Shown here piece by piece: positions 8,654 to 16,497 of a stretch of DNA of 39,088 nucleotides. The translations under genes and the position numbers were made by a program. Under the pieces are notes generated by a model. It was not told the DNA's origin and made no database searches. It saw only the letters and a list, made by a program, of their open reading frames with translations. Each line of letters opens with the position of its first letter. The first letter of the stretch is position 1. The stretch comes from Bacillota bacterium (GTDB lineage: Bacteria > Bacillota > Clostridia > Oscillospirales > Oscillospiraceae), in NCBI GenBank assembly GCA_023402075.1, contig JAEXCS010000024.1:1-39088 (forward strand), given 5' to 3'.

Positions 8654-8985
8654 CTGCCGGAAAACAAATCCGTCAGAACCGGAACGGAGAGCTAAGGGGT
8701 TTCATATGAAAGAAACCTGCGGCGTTTTTTCGCAGCACAAAGGCGGCATCCTGCCAGTCGCAGGATACCGCCTTGTGCCTGTTCGATTTTGGTCGTCTGT
8801 CCTCCCAGCAGAACGCAAAAAAAGACGGCTCAGACTGAGTTGCAGTCTGAGTCGTTACCTAAGACATTTTTAGCTGCGTTCAAAAAAGGTGCTGCGGGAA
8901 TTGTATCATATCCACGGCAAGAAGGCTGTCTTTCAAAGAAAATCGTGGTATCATAAGGAAAAGAATATCCGGAGGATTTGCAAAT
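8654..8985. other. Intergenic region with three hairpins
   Basis: No gene is supported here. Three inverted repeats are visible: CTGCG/CGCAG at 8717-8735; a long one at 8735-8778 with GCACAA ... TTGTGC outer arms and an inner ATCCTGC/GCAGGAT stem; and CTCAGACTG/CAGTCTGAG at 8829-8851. One or more may terminate the LysR transcript, although no clear T-run follows. The last 15 bases before 8986 hold a ribosome binding site for the next gene. Confidence 0.5.
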
Positions 8986-9525
8986 ATGAAAAGACAGATT
9001 GCGTTCTTGCGCGGTATCAATGTAAGCGGCAAAAACAAGATTTCAATGGCAAAATTAAAGCAAGGCTTTGAAGAGCTCGGCTTTCAAGAGGTTAAGACCT
9101 ATCTGAACAGCGGCAATGTGATTTTTTCAAGTGATGGAGAGGACACAGGGAGTTTTACAAACCAAATTGAGACGATGATAAAAAATCTATTTAATCTGGA
9201 TATTCCGGTTTTTATTATCTCAAAAGAAGCACTTGAGGACATCCTGCGCAATGCGCCCGACTGGTGGGGCAATGAAAATAAGGAAATATACGACAACCTG
9301 ATTTTTATTATGCCCCCGGCTACATTTGCTGAGGTATTCAACGAACTTGGAGAGCCTAAGAAAGAATTAGAAACGATAAAGAGCTACAAAGAAGTGGTAT
9401 TTTGGTCCTTCACCCGAAAAGAGTATCAAAAAACAAATTGGTGGTCAAAGACGGCAAGCAAAAGCATCGGCAAGAAACTGACAATCAGAACCGCAAACAC
9501 CGTCAAAAAGATAGTTGGAATGTGA
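8986..9525 (+). CDS. DUF1697 family protein
   Basis: A 179-residue protein that begins with the DUF1697 signature: residues IAFLRGINVSGKNKISM, then the YLNSGNVIFSS strand about residues 40-50. Length and composition fit this widespread family of small cytosolic proteins whose biochemical function is not established. The start ATG at 8986 follows CCGGAGGATTTGCAAAT. It stands alone between unrelated genes. Confidence 0.85.
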   Translation: MKRQIAFLRGINVSGKNKISMAKLKQGFEELGFQEVKTYLNSGNVIFSSDGEDTGSFTNQIETMIKNLFNLDIPVFIISKEALEDILRNAPDWWGNENKEIYDNLIFIMPPATFAEVFNELGEPKKELETIKSYKEVVFWSFTRKEYQKTNWWSKTASKSIGKKLTIRTANTVKKIVGM

Positions 9526-9560
9526 TTGCGTTTAAAATCCAGATGAATCAAGGGGCAATC

Positions 9561-9947
9561 TCATGTGGGATTCCCCAAAATCTCCCGCTGGAGTTTTTTT
9601 GTCAGCTTTCCGAAAACGAGAGCATAGCTGTCATCTATAAGCTTTTTGAGAAGCTCGTCGGGTAGGTTGCCGCCCAGATCAACGGAAATCCATGTGCGCT
9701 TGTCAGCGTAAAATCCGGGCATAATTTCACGGTGCTCTGCGCGAAGCAGCTCGGAAAATGCGGGGTCACACTTGAGATTGAGCAAGTCCTTCTCCGCATA
9801 TTCCGGGGCGTATTTGTCAGAAGGGTGCATGACCGCTCCAAACAGTTTTCCTCCCACCATATAGCGCTGCCAGCCCCATTCGATTTTATAATCGCTGCTG
9901 ACTCCTGCTTTTTCCAGCAGATACTTCTCAAGCCATGGATTGTTCAT
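9561..9947 (-). CDS. MmcQ/YjbR family protein
   Basis: A 128-residue protein with the YjbR/CyaY-like fold signature: an N-terminal helix, the GGKLFGAVM strand, LNLKCDPAFSELLRAEH, and a TWISVDLGG segment followed by an LLKKLIDDSYALV helix. Members are small double-wing DNA-binding-like proteins with no firmly assigned role. The start ATG at 9947 is preceded by GAGGAGGAAGTCAG; a longer reading to 10043 has no such site. Confidence 0.85.
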   Translation of the reverse strand: MNNPWLEKYLLEKAGVSSDYKIEWGWQRYMVGGKLFGAVMHPSDKYAPEYAEKDLLNLKCDPAFSELLRAEHREIMPGFYADKRTWISVDLGGNLPDELLKKLIDDSYALVFGKLTKKLQREILGNPT

Positions 9948-10025
9948 CTGACTTCCTCCTCGTGGTGTACAAGCTATGTGTTTTATTCCCCGCCAATCAT
10001 ACGGGGGTATCCCTATTTTATCATG

Positions 10026-10068
10026 GAGATACGGGCAAAACAAGTTGCCCGTATCTCTTTGCGTTTTT
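10026..10068. terminator. Strong bidirectional hairpin
   Basis: A perfect 13-bp stem, GAGATACGGGCAA/TTGCCCGTATCTC with a six-base loop, is followed on the plus strand by TTTGCGTTTTT. It lies downstream of the minus-strand oxidoreductase gene and upstream of the YjbR gene, so it may separate those two transcripts. Confidence 0.7.
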
Positions 10069-10119
10069 ATGGAGCTTGCCCATGTTTTTTCAGAGAAGGA
10101 CTGGATTATTTATGCCCGT

Positions 10120-10755
10120 TTAATCGGAAACCACCGTAAATCTTTTCTTGATATGCTTGCCCTGTTCTGCTTCATCAAGCATTGCCATGGCGTAATCCGC
10201 ATAGCTGATATAGCTGTCGCCCTTTGCATTAAACAGAATGACCTCGTCGCCAAGCCGGTAGTTTCCGGTGCGTGCGCCCTCTGCGTCAAACTCGGCGGAA
10301 GGGCTGAGATAGGTCCAATTCACATCATCGTGCTTCCTGATTTCATCAAGCCCAAGGGCCATATTGGAAGCCGTGGGATAATAGGATTCCGGAAAATCCG
10401 GAGTATCCATCAGCCGCTGGGTATGAGTTTCGTCGGTATACAGGCTTCCGGCTCCGCCGACAAACAGCAGGCGGTTGCTCTTGCCGCAAAGCAAATCGGC
10501 TAAATATACCGTGGAATTCTTGTGCAGAATATGCGTCTCCGGAGACCATGTGCCAAAAGCACTGATGATGACATCCTGATCCTCTAAGTCATCATAGGTC
10601 AGCGCAAACAGGTCTTTTTCAAGAACCTTGCAATTGGTATCGGGCAGCTTGCTTTTATCTCTGACAACTGCCGTTACCTCATGATTCCTTCTTTGCGCCT
10701 CTGCCAAAAGCTTCCTGCCTTGCTTGCCCGAAGCACCGATAATCATAATCTTCAT
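10120..10755 (-). CDS. NAD(P)-binding oxidoreductase, NmrA/atypical SDR type
   Basis: A 211-residue Rossmann-fold protein. The N-terminal MIIGASGKQGRKLL is the glycine-rich dinucleotide-binding motif of atypical short-chain dehydrogenases; the VISAFG and LLFVGGAGSLY strands follow in the expected order. Family members are NAD(P)H-binding reductases or redox sensors (YwnB/NmrA-like). The start ATG at 10755 follows AAGGAGGAACGTA. It is divergent from an HxlR regulator with an inverted repeat between the two, so it is probably the regulator's target, perhaps in an electrophile or oxidative stress response. Confidence 0.85.
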   Translation of the reverse strand: MKIMIIGASGKQGRKLLAEAQRRNHEVTAVVRDKSKLPDTNCKVLEKDLFALTYDDLEDQDVIISAFGTWSPETHILHKNSTVYLADLLCGKSNRLLFVGGAGSLYTDETHTQRLMDTPDFPESYYPTASNMALGLDEIRKHDDVNWTYLSPSAEFDAEGARTGNYRLGDEVILFNAKGDSYISYADYAMAMLDEAEQGKHIKKRFTVVSD

Positions 10756-10799
10756 TACGTTCCTCCTTAAAAACTTGATTTTTTGTGTTTTTTCTATTA

Positions 10800-10828
10800 T
10801 ACTTTACGTTAGTGCAAAATGTAAAGTA
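10800..10828. promoter_or_regulatory. Inverted repeat, probable HxlR operator
   Basis: TACTTTAC at 10800-10807 and GTAAAGTA at 10821-10828 are perfect inverted arms spaced by 13 bp. The repeat sits between the divergent oxidoreductase and HxlR genes. HxlR-family proteins such as YodB bind dyads of this kind at divergent promoters. Confidence 0.65.
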
Positions 10829-10881
10829 GGAACTGTTTGGTTATCTGGTTTCGAAAAGATACTAATGAGGGGGACAAAAAG

Positions 10882-11229
10882 ATGTGCGATCAGCTTCCGG
10901 CTTGCCCAGTGGAGCTTACAATTACACTGATTTGGAATAAGTGGAAGGTTTTGATTCTTCGGGATTTGATGGATGGAACGAGACGCTTTGGAGAACTGCG
11001 CGGCGCCATTGGCTCTGTTTCTCAGAAGGTTTTAACAGCTAACCTGCGAGAAATGGAACAGGAGGGCCTGCTGCTTCGCAAGGCTTATGCAGAGGTGCCG
11101 CCGAGGGTGGAATATACCCTGACAGAGCTTGGATACAGCTTAATGCCAGTGCTGGATGCGATGCATGCATGGGGAGATAATTATAAAATTGAGCATCCGT
11201 CGCGTTTTCGCCAAGGCTCTGGAGAATGA
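10882..11229 (+). CDS. HxlR-family transcriptional regulator
   Basis: A 115-residue winged-helix protein with the HxlR layout: N-terminal CPVELTITLIWNKWKVLILRDL, then RRFGELRGAIGSVSQKVLTANLREME (recognition helix) and a wing with PPRVEYTLTELG. Two cysteines near the N-terminus (MCDQLPACPVE) are placed like the redox-sensing cysteine of YodB/HypR-type members. The start ATG at 10882 is eight bases after GAGGGGG; a longer frame from 10837 has no site. It probably represses the divergent oxidoreductase and itself. Confidence 0.9.
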   Translation: MCDQLPACPVELTITLIWNKWKVLILRDLMDGTRRFGELRGAIGSVSQKVLTANLREMEQEGLLLRKAYAEVPPRVEYTLTELGYSLMPVLDAMHAWGDNYKIEHPSRFRQGSGE

Positions 11230-11313
11230 GCCACCGCAGTGGCCTTTGCCACGCGGAGCATGAAGACGCCCTGCCTGTTTTCAGAACATGTCCTTGAGAT
11301 GCGATGATAAATA

Positions 11314-11342
11314 TTGACATTTGTCCGCATGCACGATATAAT
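11314..11342 (+). promoter_or_regulatory. Consensus sigma-A promoter
   Basis: TTGACA at 11314-11319, a 17-bp spacer, and TATAAT at 11337-11342: a perfect match to the housekeeping consensus. It drives a short leader ending in an intrinsic terminator ahead of the iron-siderophore transporter operon. Confidence 0.85.
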
Positions 11343-11348
11343 ACTGCC

Positions 11349-11431
11349 CATACATCAGCAAACCCCGTCTCGGAGGATATACGAAAGTATATTGGATAAG
11401 AGATCAACTATGGTTGACCTCTTATTTTTTT
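11349..11431 (+). ncRNA. Short terminated leader or small RNA
   Basis: A transcript from the consensus promoter would be about 80 nt. It contains a small hairpin with arms ATATAC/GTATAT closed by a GAAA tetraloop (about 11377-11393) and ends in a strong intrinsic terminator: 11398-11408 pairs with 11413-11423, followed by ATTTTTTT. I do not recognise a known riboswitch class. It may be an attenuator for the downstream operon or a free small RNA. Confidence 0.5.
11398..11431 (+). terminator. Intrinsic terminator of the leader
   Basis: An 11-bp stem (AAGAGATCAAC against GTTGACCTCTT, one G-U/A-C irregularity) with a four-base loop and a run of seven T. It lies between a perfect promoter and the transporter genes, so it would prevent readthrough unless regulated. 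Confidence 0.8.
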
Positions 11432-11436
11432 ACACG

Positions 11437-11456
11437 TAGTTAGTAATAGCTAACTA
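11437..11456. promoter_or_regulatory. Palindromic box, possible DtxR/IdeR-type iron site
   Basis: TAGTTAG and CTAACTA are perfect inverted arms separated by six bases. The TTAG...CTAA pattern resembles the metal-dependent DtxR/IdeR box, and the downstream genes import iron-siderophore. A match to that regulator family is inference from sequence resemblance and context. Confidence 0.5.
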
Positions 11457-11471
11457 AAGAAGGGGGATTGC

Positions 11472-11558
11472 ATGGTGCTTTCCAACGGAAAGAGAGGAGG
11501 GGAGCCTTATCGCGTGATTAAGACAGAGCGCATCCAACGTTTTAAACGGACCAAATAA
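11472..11558 (+). CDS. Possible 28-residue basic leader peptide
   Basis: A short frame beginning MVLSNGKRGGEPYR and ending FKRTK, rich in lysine and arginine. The ATG at 11472 is five bases after AAGGGGG, which supports translation. It lies between the palindromic box and the binding-protein gene. I do not recognise a family; it could be a leader peptide or chance. Confidence 0.35.
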   Translation: MVLSNGKRGGEPYRVIKTERIQRFKRTK

Positions 11559-11611
11559 AAGCATGGCAGTTAATTGCCTGTTAATTAAAACACAAATTCA
11601 GGAGGATACAC

Positions 11612-12634
11612 ATGAAAAGTTTTCGTCTTAAAAAGCTGATTGTTTTTACTGCGGCTCTTGCCTTAATGCTGACGGGCTGTGCAAGCTCCGGCAATAACAC
11701 CTCCAGTCCCGAAACGAGCCAGCAGGTGAGTGAACCCGCCGTGGCCGCCACGGTGGAAGTTACAGATATTTATGGCACTGTCACTGTTCCTGTCAACCCG
11801 AAGAATGTGGTGTCTTTGGACAATCGAACGTTTGAAACCCTTTCTGATTGGGGAATTGAGCTGGCGGCGGTTCCGAAGGGCGTGATGCCTGCGGGTTCTC
11901 CCTACTATCAGGATGCCGCCGTGCAGGACATCGGGGATCACCGCGAGCCCAACCTTGAAATCATTGCCGCGGTTAACCCGGAGCTTGTGATTGTGGGCCA
12001 GAGATTTGCCAGCTATTATGAAGATATAAAAGCGCTGGTGCCTGATGCGGCTGTGATTGACCTCAGCTTTGCGCTTTCGGAAGAGGCCGGAGAATCCGGA
12101 GCCACGCTGGTGGATGGCCTGAAAAATTCCACAATTGCGTTGGGAAAGATTTTTGATAAAGATGAAGAGGCCCAAAAGCTGAACGCTGCGTTCGATCAGG
12201 CCATTGAAGACGCCAAGGCTGCCTATAACGGAACGGACAAAATTATGAGCGTTGTGGTTTCGGGCGGAGATATTGGCTTTGCAGCACCTTTTTCCGGGCG
12301 TGTTTGGGGGCCAATGTATGATATTTTCGGCTGGACTTCGGCATTGGAGGTGGACGGCTCCTCCTCCGACCATAAGGGAGACGATATTTCCGTGGAAGCG
12401 ATTGCACAAAGCAACCCCGATTGGTTGATGGTGTTGGACCGTGATGCGGCCATCTCCTCCGAAGAGGAGAACGTACCCGCCAAGGATGTGATCAATCAAT
12501 CGCCTGCTCTGAAAAACACAACGGCCGTCTCAAAGGATCAGATTATCTACGCGCCGAATGACACGTACACAAATGAATCCATACAGACCTATCTGGAGCT
12601 GTTTGAGAACATTGCAAGTGCTTTTTCCAAATAA
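11612..12634 (+). CDS. Siderophore-binding lipoprotein of an ABC transporter
   Basis: A 340-residue cluster-A substrate-binding protein. The signal peptide ends in a lipobox, LTGCAS, with cysteine about residue 23, so it is anchored to the outer face of the membrane. The mature protein carries the TroA/FhuD-type two-lobed fold: TVTVPVNPKNVVSLD in the first lobe, EIIAAVNPELVIVGQR, then the second lobe with SNPDWLMVLDRD. It is closest in appearance to the catecholate-siderophore binders YclQ, FatB and CeuE. It heads a four-gene operon with two permeases and an ATPase. Confidence 0.88.
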   Translation: MKSFRLKKLIVFTAALALMLTGCASSGNNTSSPETSQQVSEPAVAATVEVTDIYGTVTVPVNPKNVVSLDNRTFETLSDWGIELAAVPKGVMPAGSPYYQDAAVQDIGDHREPNLEIIAAVNPELVIVGQRFASYYEDIKALVPDAAVIDLSFALSEEAGESGATLVDGLKNSTIALGKIFDKDEEAQKLNAAFDQAIEDAKAAYNGTDKIMSVVVSGGDIGFAAPFSGRVWGPMYDIFGWTSALEVDGSSSDHKGDDISVEAIAQSNPDWLMVLDRDAAISSEEENVPAKDVINQSPALKNTTAVSKDQIIYAPNDTYTNESIQTYLELFENIASAFSK

Positions 12635-12654
12635 CATAAAGGGTGTCTTTCAAA

Positions 12655-13668
12655 ATGTTGAAACGCATGATACATAGAATTACAGGGGCTGAGATTTCTC
12701 AGCCCCACCCTTTTAGCCGCAGGAAGCTGTGGTCAAAATCCTTTGTGCTTGCAGTGTGTGCTGTGTTTGCGTTAGGCGTCGTGTCTCTGTTTACGGGAGT
12801 TTACGATATACAGGGGCAGGCGGACGGATGGAATATGTTTTTCATCACCCGTGTTCCGCGGACGGCGGCGCTGATGCTGACCGGGGCGGCCATGTCCATG
12901 TCTGGGCTGGTGACACAATTGATTACACAAAACCGTCTGGTTGAGCCAACCACGACAGGCACCATTGAATGGGCTGGGCTGGGGCTTGTGTTTGTTTATT
13001 TGGCGTTTCCGGCTCCGTCGTTGATGCTGAGAATGGCGGGGGCAATTGTTTTTTCATTTATTGGCACAATGATTTTCTTTCTCTTTTTAAGAAGAGTGAA
13101 GCTGCGTTCCTCCCTGATTGTTCCCATCATCGGAATGATGCTTGGCGCGGTTATTTCCGCAATTTCTACGTTTATCGGTCTTGTATTTCAAATGACGCAA
13201 AGCATTGAAAGCTGGTTTGTAGGCTCGTTTGCTTCTGTGCAGATTGGCCGGTATGAATATTTATGGCTGATTGTAATTGTAAATATTATCATCTTCATCT
13301 ATGCGGACCGGCTGACGCTGGCCGGATTGGGGGAGGATGTGGCAACAAGTCTTGGTGTAAATTATAACCGGATTGTGATTTTGGGCACCTGTCTGATTTC
13401 TGCCGCTGTCGGGATTGTTGCCGCCGTGATTGGAAACCTGCCGTTTCTTGGGTTGATTGTCCCCAATATCGTTTCCATGTACCGGGGAGACGATTTAAAG
13501 AGCAATCTGCCGTGGGTGTGTGTGCTGGGAATGGGGGTCATCACCCTTTGCGATATTATTTCCCGGACCATCATCATGCCGTTTGAAGTGCCTGTTTCCT
13601 TAATACTGGGTACTGTGGGTGCGGTTGTATTTATTGTGATCTTATTAAAGCAGAGGAAACAGAGATGA
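12655..13668 (+). CDS. Iron-siderophore ABC permease (YclN/FatD type)
   Basis: A 337-residue FecCD-family permease with about nine hydrophobic helices. Family motifs include RVPRTAALMLTGAAMSMSG near the start and GNLPFLGLIVPNIVSM in the C-terminal third, the region that contacts the ATPase. I prefer the ATG at 12655; a GTG at 12643 is also in frame but overlaps the only ribosome binding site (AAAGGGTG). It follows the binding protein by about 20 bases and pairs with the second permease to form the channel. Confidence 0.88.
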   Translation: MLKRMIHRITGAEISQPHPFSRRKLWSKSFVLAVCAVFALGVVSLFTGVYDIQGQADGWNMFFITRVPRTAALMLTGAAMSMSGLVTQLITQNRLVEPTTTGTIEWAGLGLVFVYLAFPAPSLMLRMAGAIVFSFIGTMIFFLFLRRVKLRSSLIVPIIGMMLGAVISAISTFIGLVFQMTQSIESWFVGSFASVQIGRYEYLWLIVIVNIIIFIYADRLTLAGLGEDVATSLGVNYNRIVILGTCLISAAVGIVAAVIGNLPFLGLIVPNIVSMYRGDDLKSNLPWVCVLGMGVITLCDIISRTIIMPFEVPVSLILGTVGAVVFIVILLKQRKQR

Positions 13669-14726
13669 GGGAATTTCAAAATCATATTCAGCAGAATACA
13701 TCCCGGATTGTCCCTGATGACAAAAGCCGGTCGGCCAGAGCGTTTCGCTCCCAACGGGAAGAGAAACGATATTGGATTTTGCTGATAACGCTGATTGCTT
13801 TGGGCGCACTTGCTTCCTACGGACTGTTGGTTTATAACAATCCCGTTCCGGTGGGCTCTCCTTCTTTTATGCCGGTGGTGAAAAGGAGAATGGTGGCACT
13901 TACTGCCATGGTGATTGCGGCTGTCTGCCAAAGTCTGGCGACCGTTGCCTTCCAGTCTAGCACCAATAATCGGATTATAACCCCCTCGCTTTTGGGGTTT
14001 GAAGCCTTATACTCGACGATACATACCGGCACGATGTTTTTCTTCGGCGCCAGCGCATTTTTAAAATTCAGCGGCGTGGGGCCTTTCCTGCTTCAGGTCG
14101 CGGCAATGGTTTTAATGTGCCTCATCCTTTATGGCTGGCTGCTTTCCGGAAAATATGGAAATTTGCAGCTGATGCTGCTGGTGGGGGTGATTATGGGAAC
14201 GGGTCTGAAAGCCGTCTCCTCTTTTATGAGAAGACTTTTGGCGCCGTCGGAATTTGACGTTTTGCAGGCAAAGCTGTTTGGCTCTGTCAATAACGCAGAC
14301 GCCGCTTACTTTCCAATTGCCATCCCAATTGTGGGCATTACTGCATTGCTGATTCTTGCTTATTCCAAAAAACTGAATGTACTGTCTTTGGGCAGGAGTG
14401 CCAGTACCTCTCTGGGTGTGAATCATCAGGCCGGAGTGATCTATACGCTGATATTGGTTTCTGTTCTGATGTCGGTTTCAACCGCTCTTGTGGGGTCGTT
14501 GACCTTTTATGGCTTTCTGGTTGCCACCATGACGTATCAGGCCGCGCCGACCTATGACCACAGATATGTATTTCCCATGTCTCTTGCAATCGGCTTTCTC
14601 ATATTAACGGGATCATACTTTTTTATGTACCATGTGTTCAGGGCACAGGGGGTTGTCTCCATTATTATCGAGCTGTTTGGAGGAATTGCATTTCTTATTG
14701 TACTGCTAAGAAAGGGAAGCTTATGA
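13665..14726 (+). CDS. Iron-siderophore ABC permease (YclO/FatC type)
   Basis: A 353-residue FecCD-family permease. The N-terminus carries a 40-residue basic cytoplasmic extension before the first membrane helix; VKRRMVALTAMVIAAVCQSL and the later VGSLTFYGFLVATMTYQ are the conserved permease segments. It overlaps the preceding permease by four bases (ATGA) and the ATPase by four, showing tight translational coupling. Together the two permeases make a heterodimeric transporter. Confidence 0.88.
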   Translation: MREFQNHIQQNTSRIVPDDKSRSARAFRSQREEKRYWILLITLIALGALASYGLLVYNNPVPVGSPSFMPVVKRRMVALTAMVIAAVCQSLATVAFQSSTNNRIITPSLLGFEALYSTIHTGTMFFFGASAFLKFSGVGPFLLQVAAMVLMCLILYGWLLSGKYGNLQLMLLVGVIMGTGLKAVSSFMRRLLAPSEFDVLQAKLFGSVNNADAAYFPIAIPIVGITALLILAYSKKLNVLSLGRSASTSLGVNHQAGVIYTLILVSVLMSVSTALVGSLTFYGFLVATMTYQAAPTYDHRYVFPMSLAIGFLILTGSYFFMYHVFRAQGVVSIIIELFGGIAFLIVLLRKGSL

Positions 14727-15475
14727 TCAATATTCTCAATGCGGGGAAAGTGTATTCGGAAGAGGTAAAAATCGGGCCTTTGAATATTCAGATACCCAAA
14801 GCTGGATTAACTTCTTTGATTGGCCCCAATGGCGCAGGGAAATCCACGGCGCTTTTGATGATTGGCCGGCTTCTGGATATGGACGAGGGCCAGATCAAAG
14901 TGGCGTCCATGGACGTTTCAAAATCCAAGTCGGAGGATCTTGCAAAAATCCTGACGATTTTGCGGCAGGAAAACCATTTTGTCACTAGATTGACGGTTCG
15001 GCAGCTGGCTGGATTTGGGCGGTTTCCGTATTCCAAAGGCAGGCTGACAAAAGAGGATGAGCGGATTATTTCCAAGTATATTGATTTTTTGGATCTGAAG
15101 GACTTGGAAAACAGATATTTGGATGAGCTTTCCGGTGGACAAAGACAAAGGGCCTATGTGGCAATGGTGTTGTGTCAGGAAACCGAATATGTGCTTTTGG
15201 ATGAGCCGCTCAACAATCTTGATGTGGCGCGCTCCGTTCAAATGATGAAGCATTTGCGGCATGCCGCCGATGAATTTGGAAGAACGATTTTGACGGTGAT
15301 GCATGACATCAATTTTGCGGCCAAGTATTCAGACAGAATCTGCGCCATGAAGAATGGAAAAATTGCCGCCTTTGGAACGGTGGGGGATATTATGAACGAA
15401 GAACTCCTGACAGACATTTTTGAAACACAAATCGATATTATTGACGGTCCTTACGGGCCAATCGCAATTTATTAG
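14723..15475 (+). CDS. Iron-siderophore ABC ATPase (YclP/FatE type)
   Basis: A 250-residue ABC ATPase. The Walker A motif GPNGAGKST, Q-loop ILRQENHF, signature LSGGQRQRAYVAM, Walker B YVLLDEPLNNLD and the switch histidine in VMHDINFA are all intact. It energises the transport of the ferric siderophore delivered by the lipoprotein. The start overlaps the second permease by four bases. It is the last gene of the operon. Confidence 0.93.
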   Translation: MINILNAGKVYSEEVKIGPLNIQIPKAGLTSLIGPNGAGKSTALLMIGRLLDMDEGQIKVASMDVSKSKSEDLAKILTILRQENHFVTRLTVRQLAGFGRFPYSKGRLTKEDERIISKYIDFLDLKDLENRYLDELSGGQRQRAYVAMVLCQETEYVLLDEPLNNLDVARSVQMMKHLRHAADEFGRTILTVMHDINFAAKYSDRICAMKNGKIAAFGTVGDIMNEELLTDIFETQIDIIDGPYGPIAIY

Positions 15476-15704
15476 CGGCCGAGGCAGTCGGGTCTGCTTG
15501 TCTGGCGAGGATTGCAGGGACTTGCGCGGCTCCGCCCAGGGGTGTAGGATGGAAGAAACCGGGCGGCGGTCTGCATTGCAGCAAGATTCAGCTAACAAAC
15601 TTAAGGGGAAATGGTGCAATTCGCACTTCATGAGCATCCCCAAAAGCTTATGAAATCTACCGTATTACCTAAATCGCCGTCAGGAATATGCAGGGGGTAT
15701 GGAT
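15476..15704. other. Intergenic region, no gene seen
   Basis: No frame with a ribosome binding site is present until AGGGGG ahead of the lipoprotein gene. A modest hairpin is possible around 15615-15635 (GTGC/GCAC core). I see no recognised riboswitch or promoter with confidence. Confidence 0.4.
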
Positions 15705-16295
15705 ATGAAATCTAAGTTAAGCGTGTTTGCGTGTCTGTCCGCGCTGTTGATTCTGACGACAGGCTGTAACGCGTCGGGGGGAGAAAGTACGGCAGGTTTT
15801 GGGGCGGCTTCCGGCGGCGGGAAAAGTAGTTTAAACATCGGCGGGGAAGAGAGTGCGTCCTCCGCCGGGGACGAGTCTGAAGCTTTTTCCGACCAGAGTG
15901 AGTGGATAGCGTATATTGACGATGCGCATCAGCTTTGCATTCAGAAAAAAGACGGCTCCGATGAGCAGGTGCTTGTGAAGGACGCGATGGCAGCGCCCTG
16001 TGTAGCGGGGGAGTGGGTGTACTATCTCCCCAATCTGGACGAAATTGATAAAGTGAAGCTGGACGGTTCCCATATAACAAAGGTGTGCAGTACCGATGCG
16101 TTTCAGGTGTATAATGCGAATCAGGACATATATCACGAAATAAACGGAAGCACCTCTGTCACGGCCAGCTATCAGGACGGCTACATTTTATATACCTGTG
16201 TTCAGTTGAAGCAGGAGGAAGACGGAAGGTCGAATCCTCCGTCTTATTACCGGCTGAATCTTGACAATAACACGTTGACACATCTTGTGGATTAA
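15705..16295 (+). CDS. Lipoprotein with DUF5050-like segment
   Basis: A 196-residue secreted lipoprotein. The signal peptide ends in a lipobox (ILTTGCNAS, cysteine about residue 21), followed by a Gly/Ser-rich linker of about 45 residues. The folded part (about 65-196) has repeated short strands, such as WIAYIDDAHQLCIQKKDG and WVYYLPNLDEIDKVKLDG, that resemble the DUF5050 beta-propeller-like repeats of clostridial surface proteins. I chose the ATG at 15705, seven bases after AGGGGG; the ATG at 15699 is too close to that site. The function is unknown. Confidence 0.75.
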   Translation: MKSKLSVFACLSALLILTTGCNASGGESTAGFGAASGGGKSSLNIGGEESASSAGDESEAFSDQSEWIAYIDDAHQLCIQKKDGSDEQVLVKDAMAAPCVAGEWVYYLPNLDEIDKVKLDGSHITKVCSTDAFQVYNANQDIYHEINGSTSVTASYQDGYILYTCVQLKQEEDGRSNPPSYYRLNLDNNTLTHLVD

Positions 16296-16380
16296 TCGTG
16301 TTGAATGCACCGCACTGCGAACTGGTCACCATCACCTTTAACCGCCGGACGGTGGCGTAAAGGTTGTAAGTCGTTCTCTA

Positions 16381-16428
16381 AGCAATAAAAGCGTCCCTCC
16401 GGATTGCATTGCAAACCGGAGGGACGGC
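16381..16428 (-). terminator. Terminator of the fumarase gene
   Basis: GTCCCTCCGG (16393-16402) pairs with CCGGAGGGAC (16416-16425). Read on the minus strand the stem is followed by GCTTTTATTG. It lies between two convergent genes and may also end the lipoprotein transcript. Confidence 0.65.
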
Positions 16429-16497
16429 ACATTTTGGGGTAGCATCATCACTGTCTGTGATGGGAGGGAGGGCCGCGCCGAAAAGAAGTGGGAACGC

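Noticed and set aside
8700..8860. CRISPR-like or repeat array
   Set aside because: The repeats here are three different hairpins, not copies of one repeat with spacers.
15590..15650. Cobalamin-like riboswitch
   Set aside because: A GGGGAAATGGTGCAAT stretch recalls the cobalamin core but the rest of the conserved core is not found.
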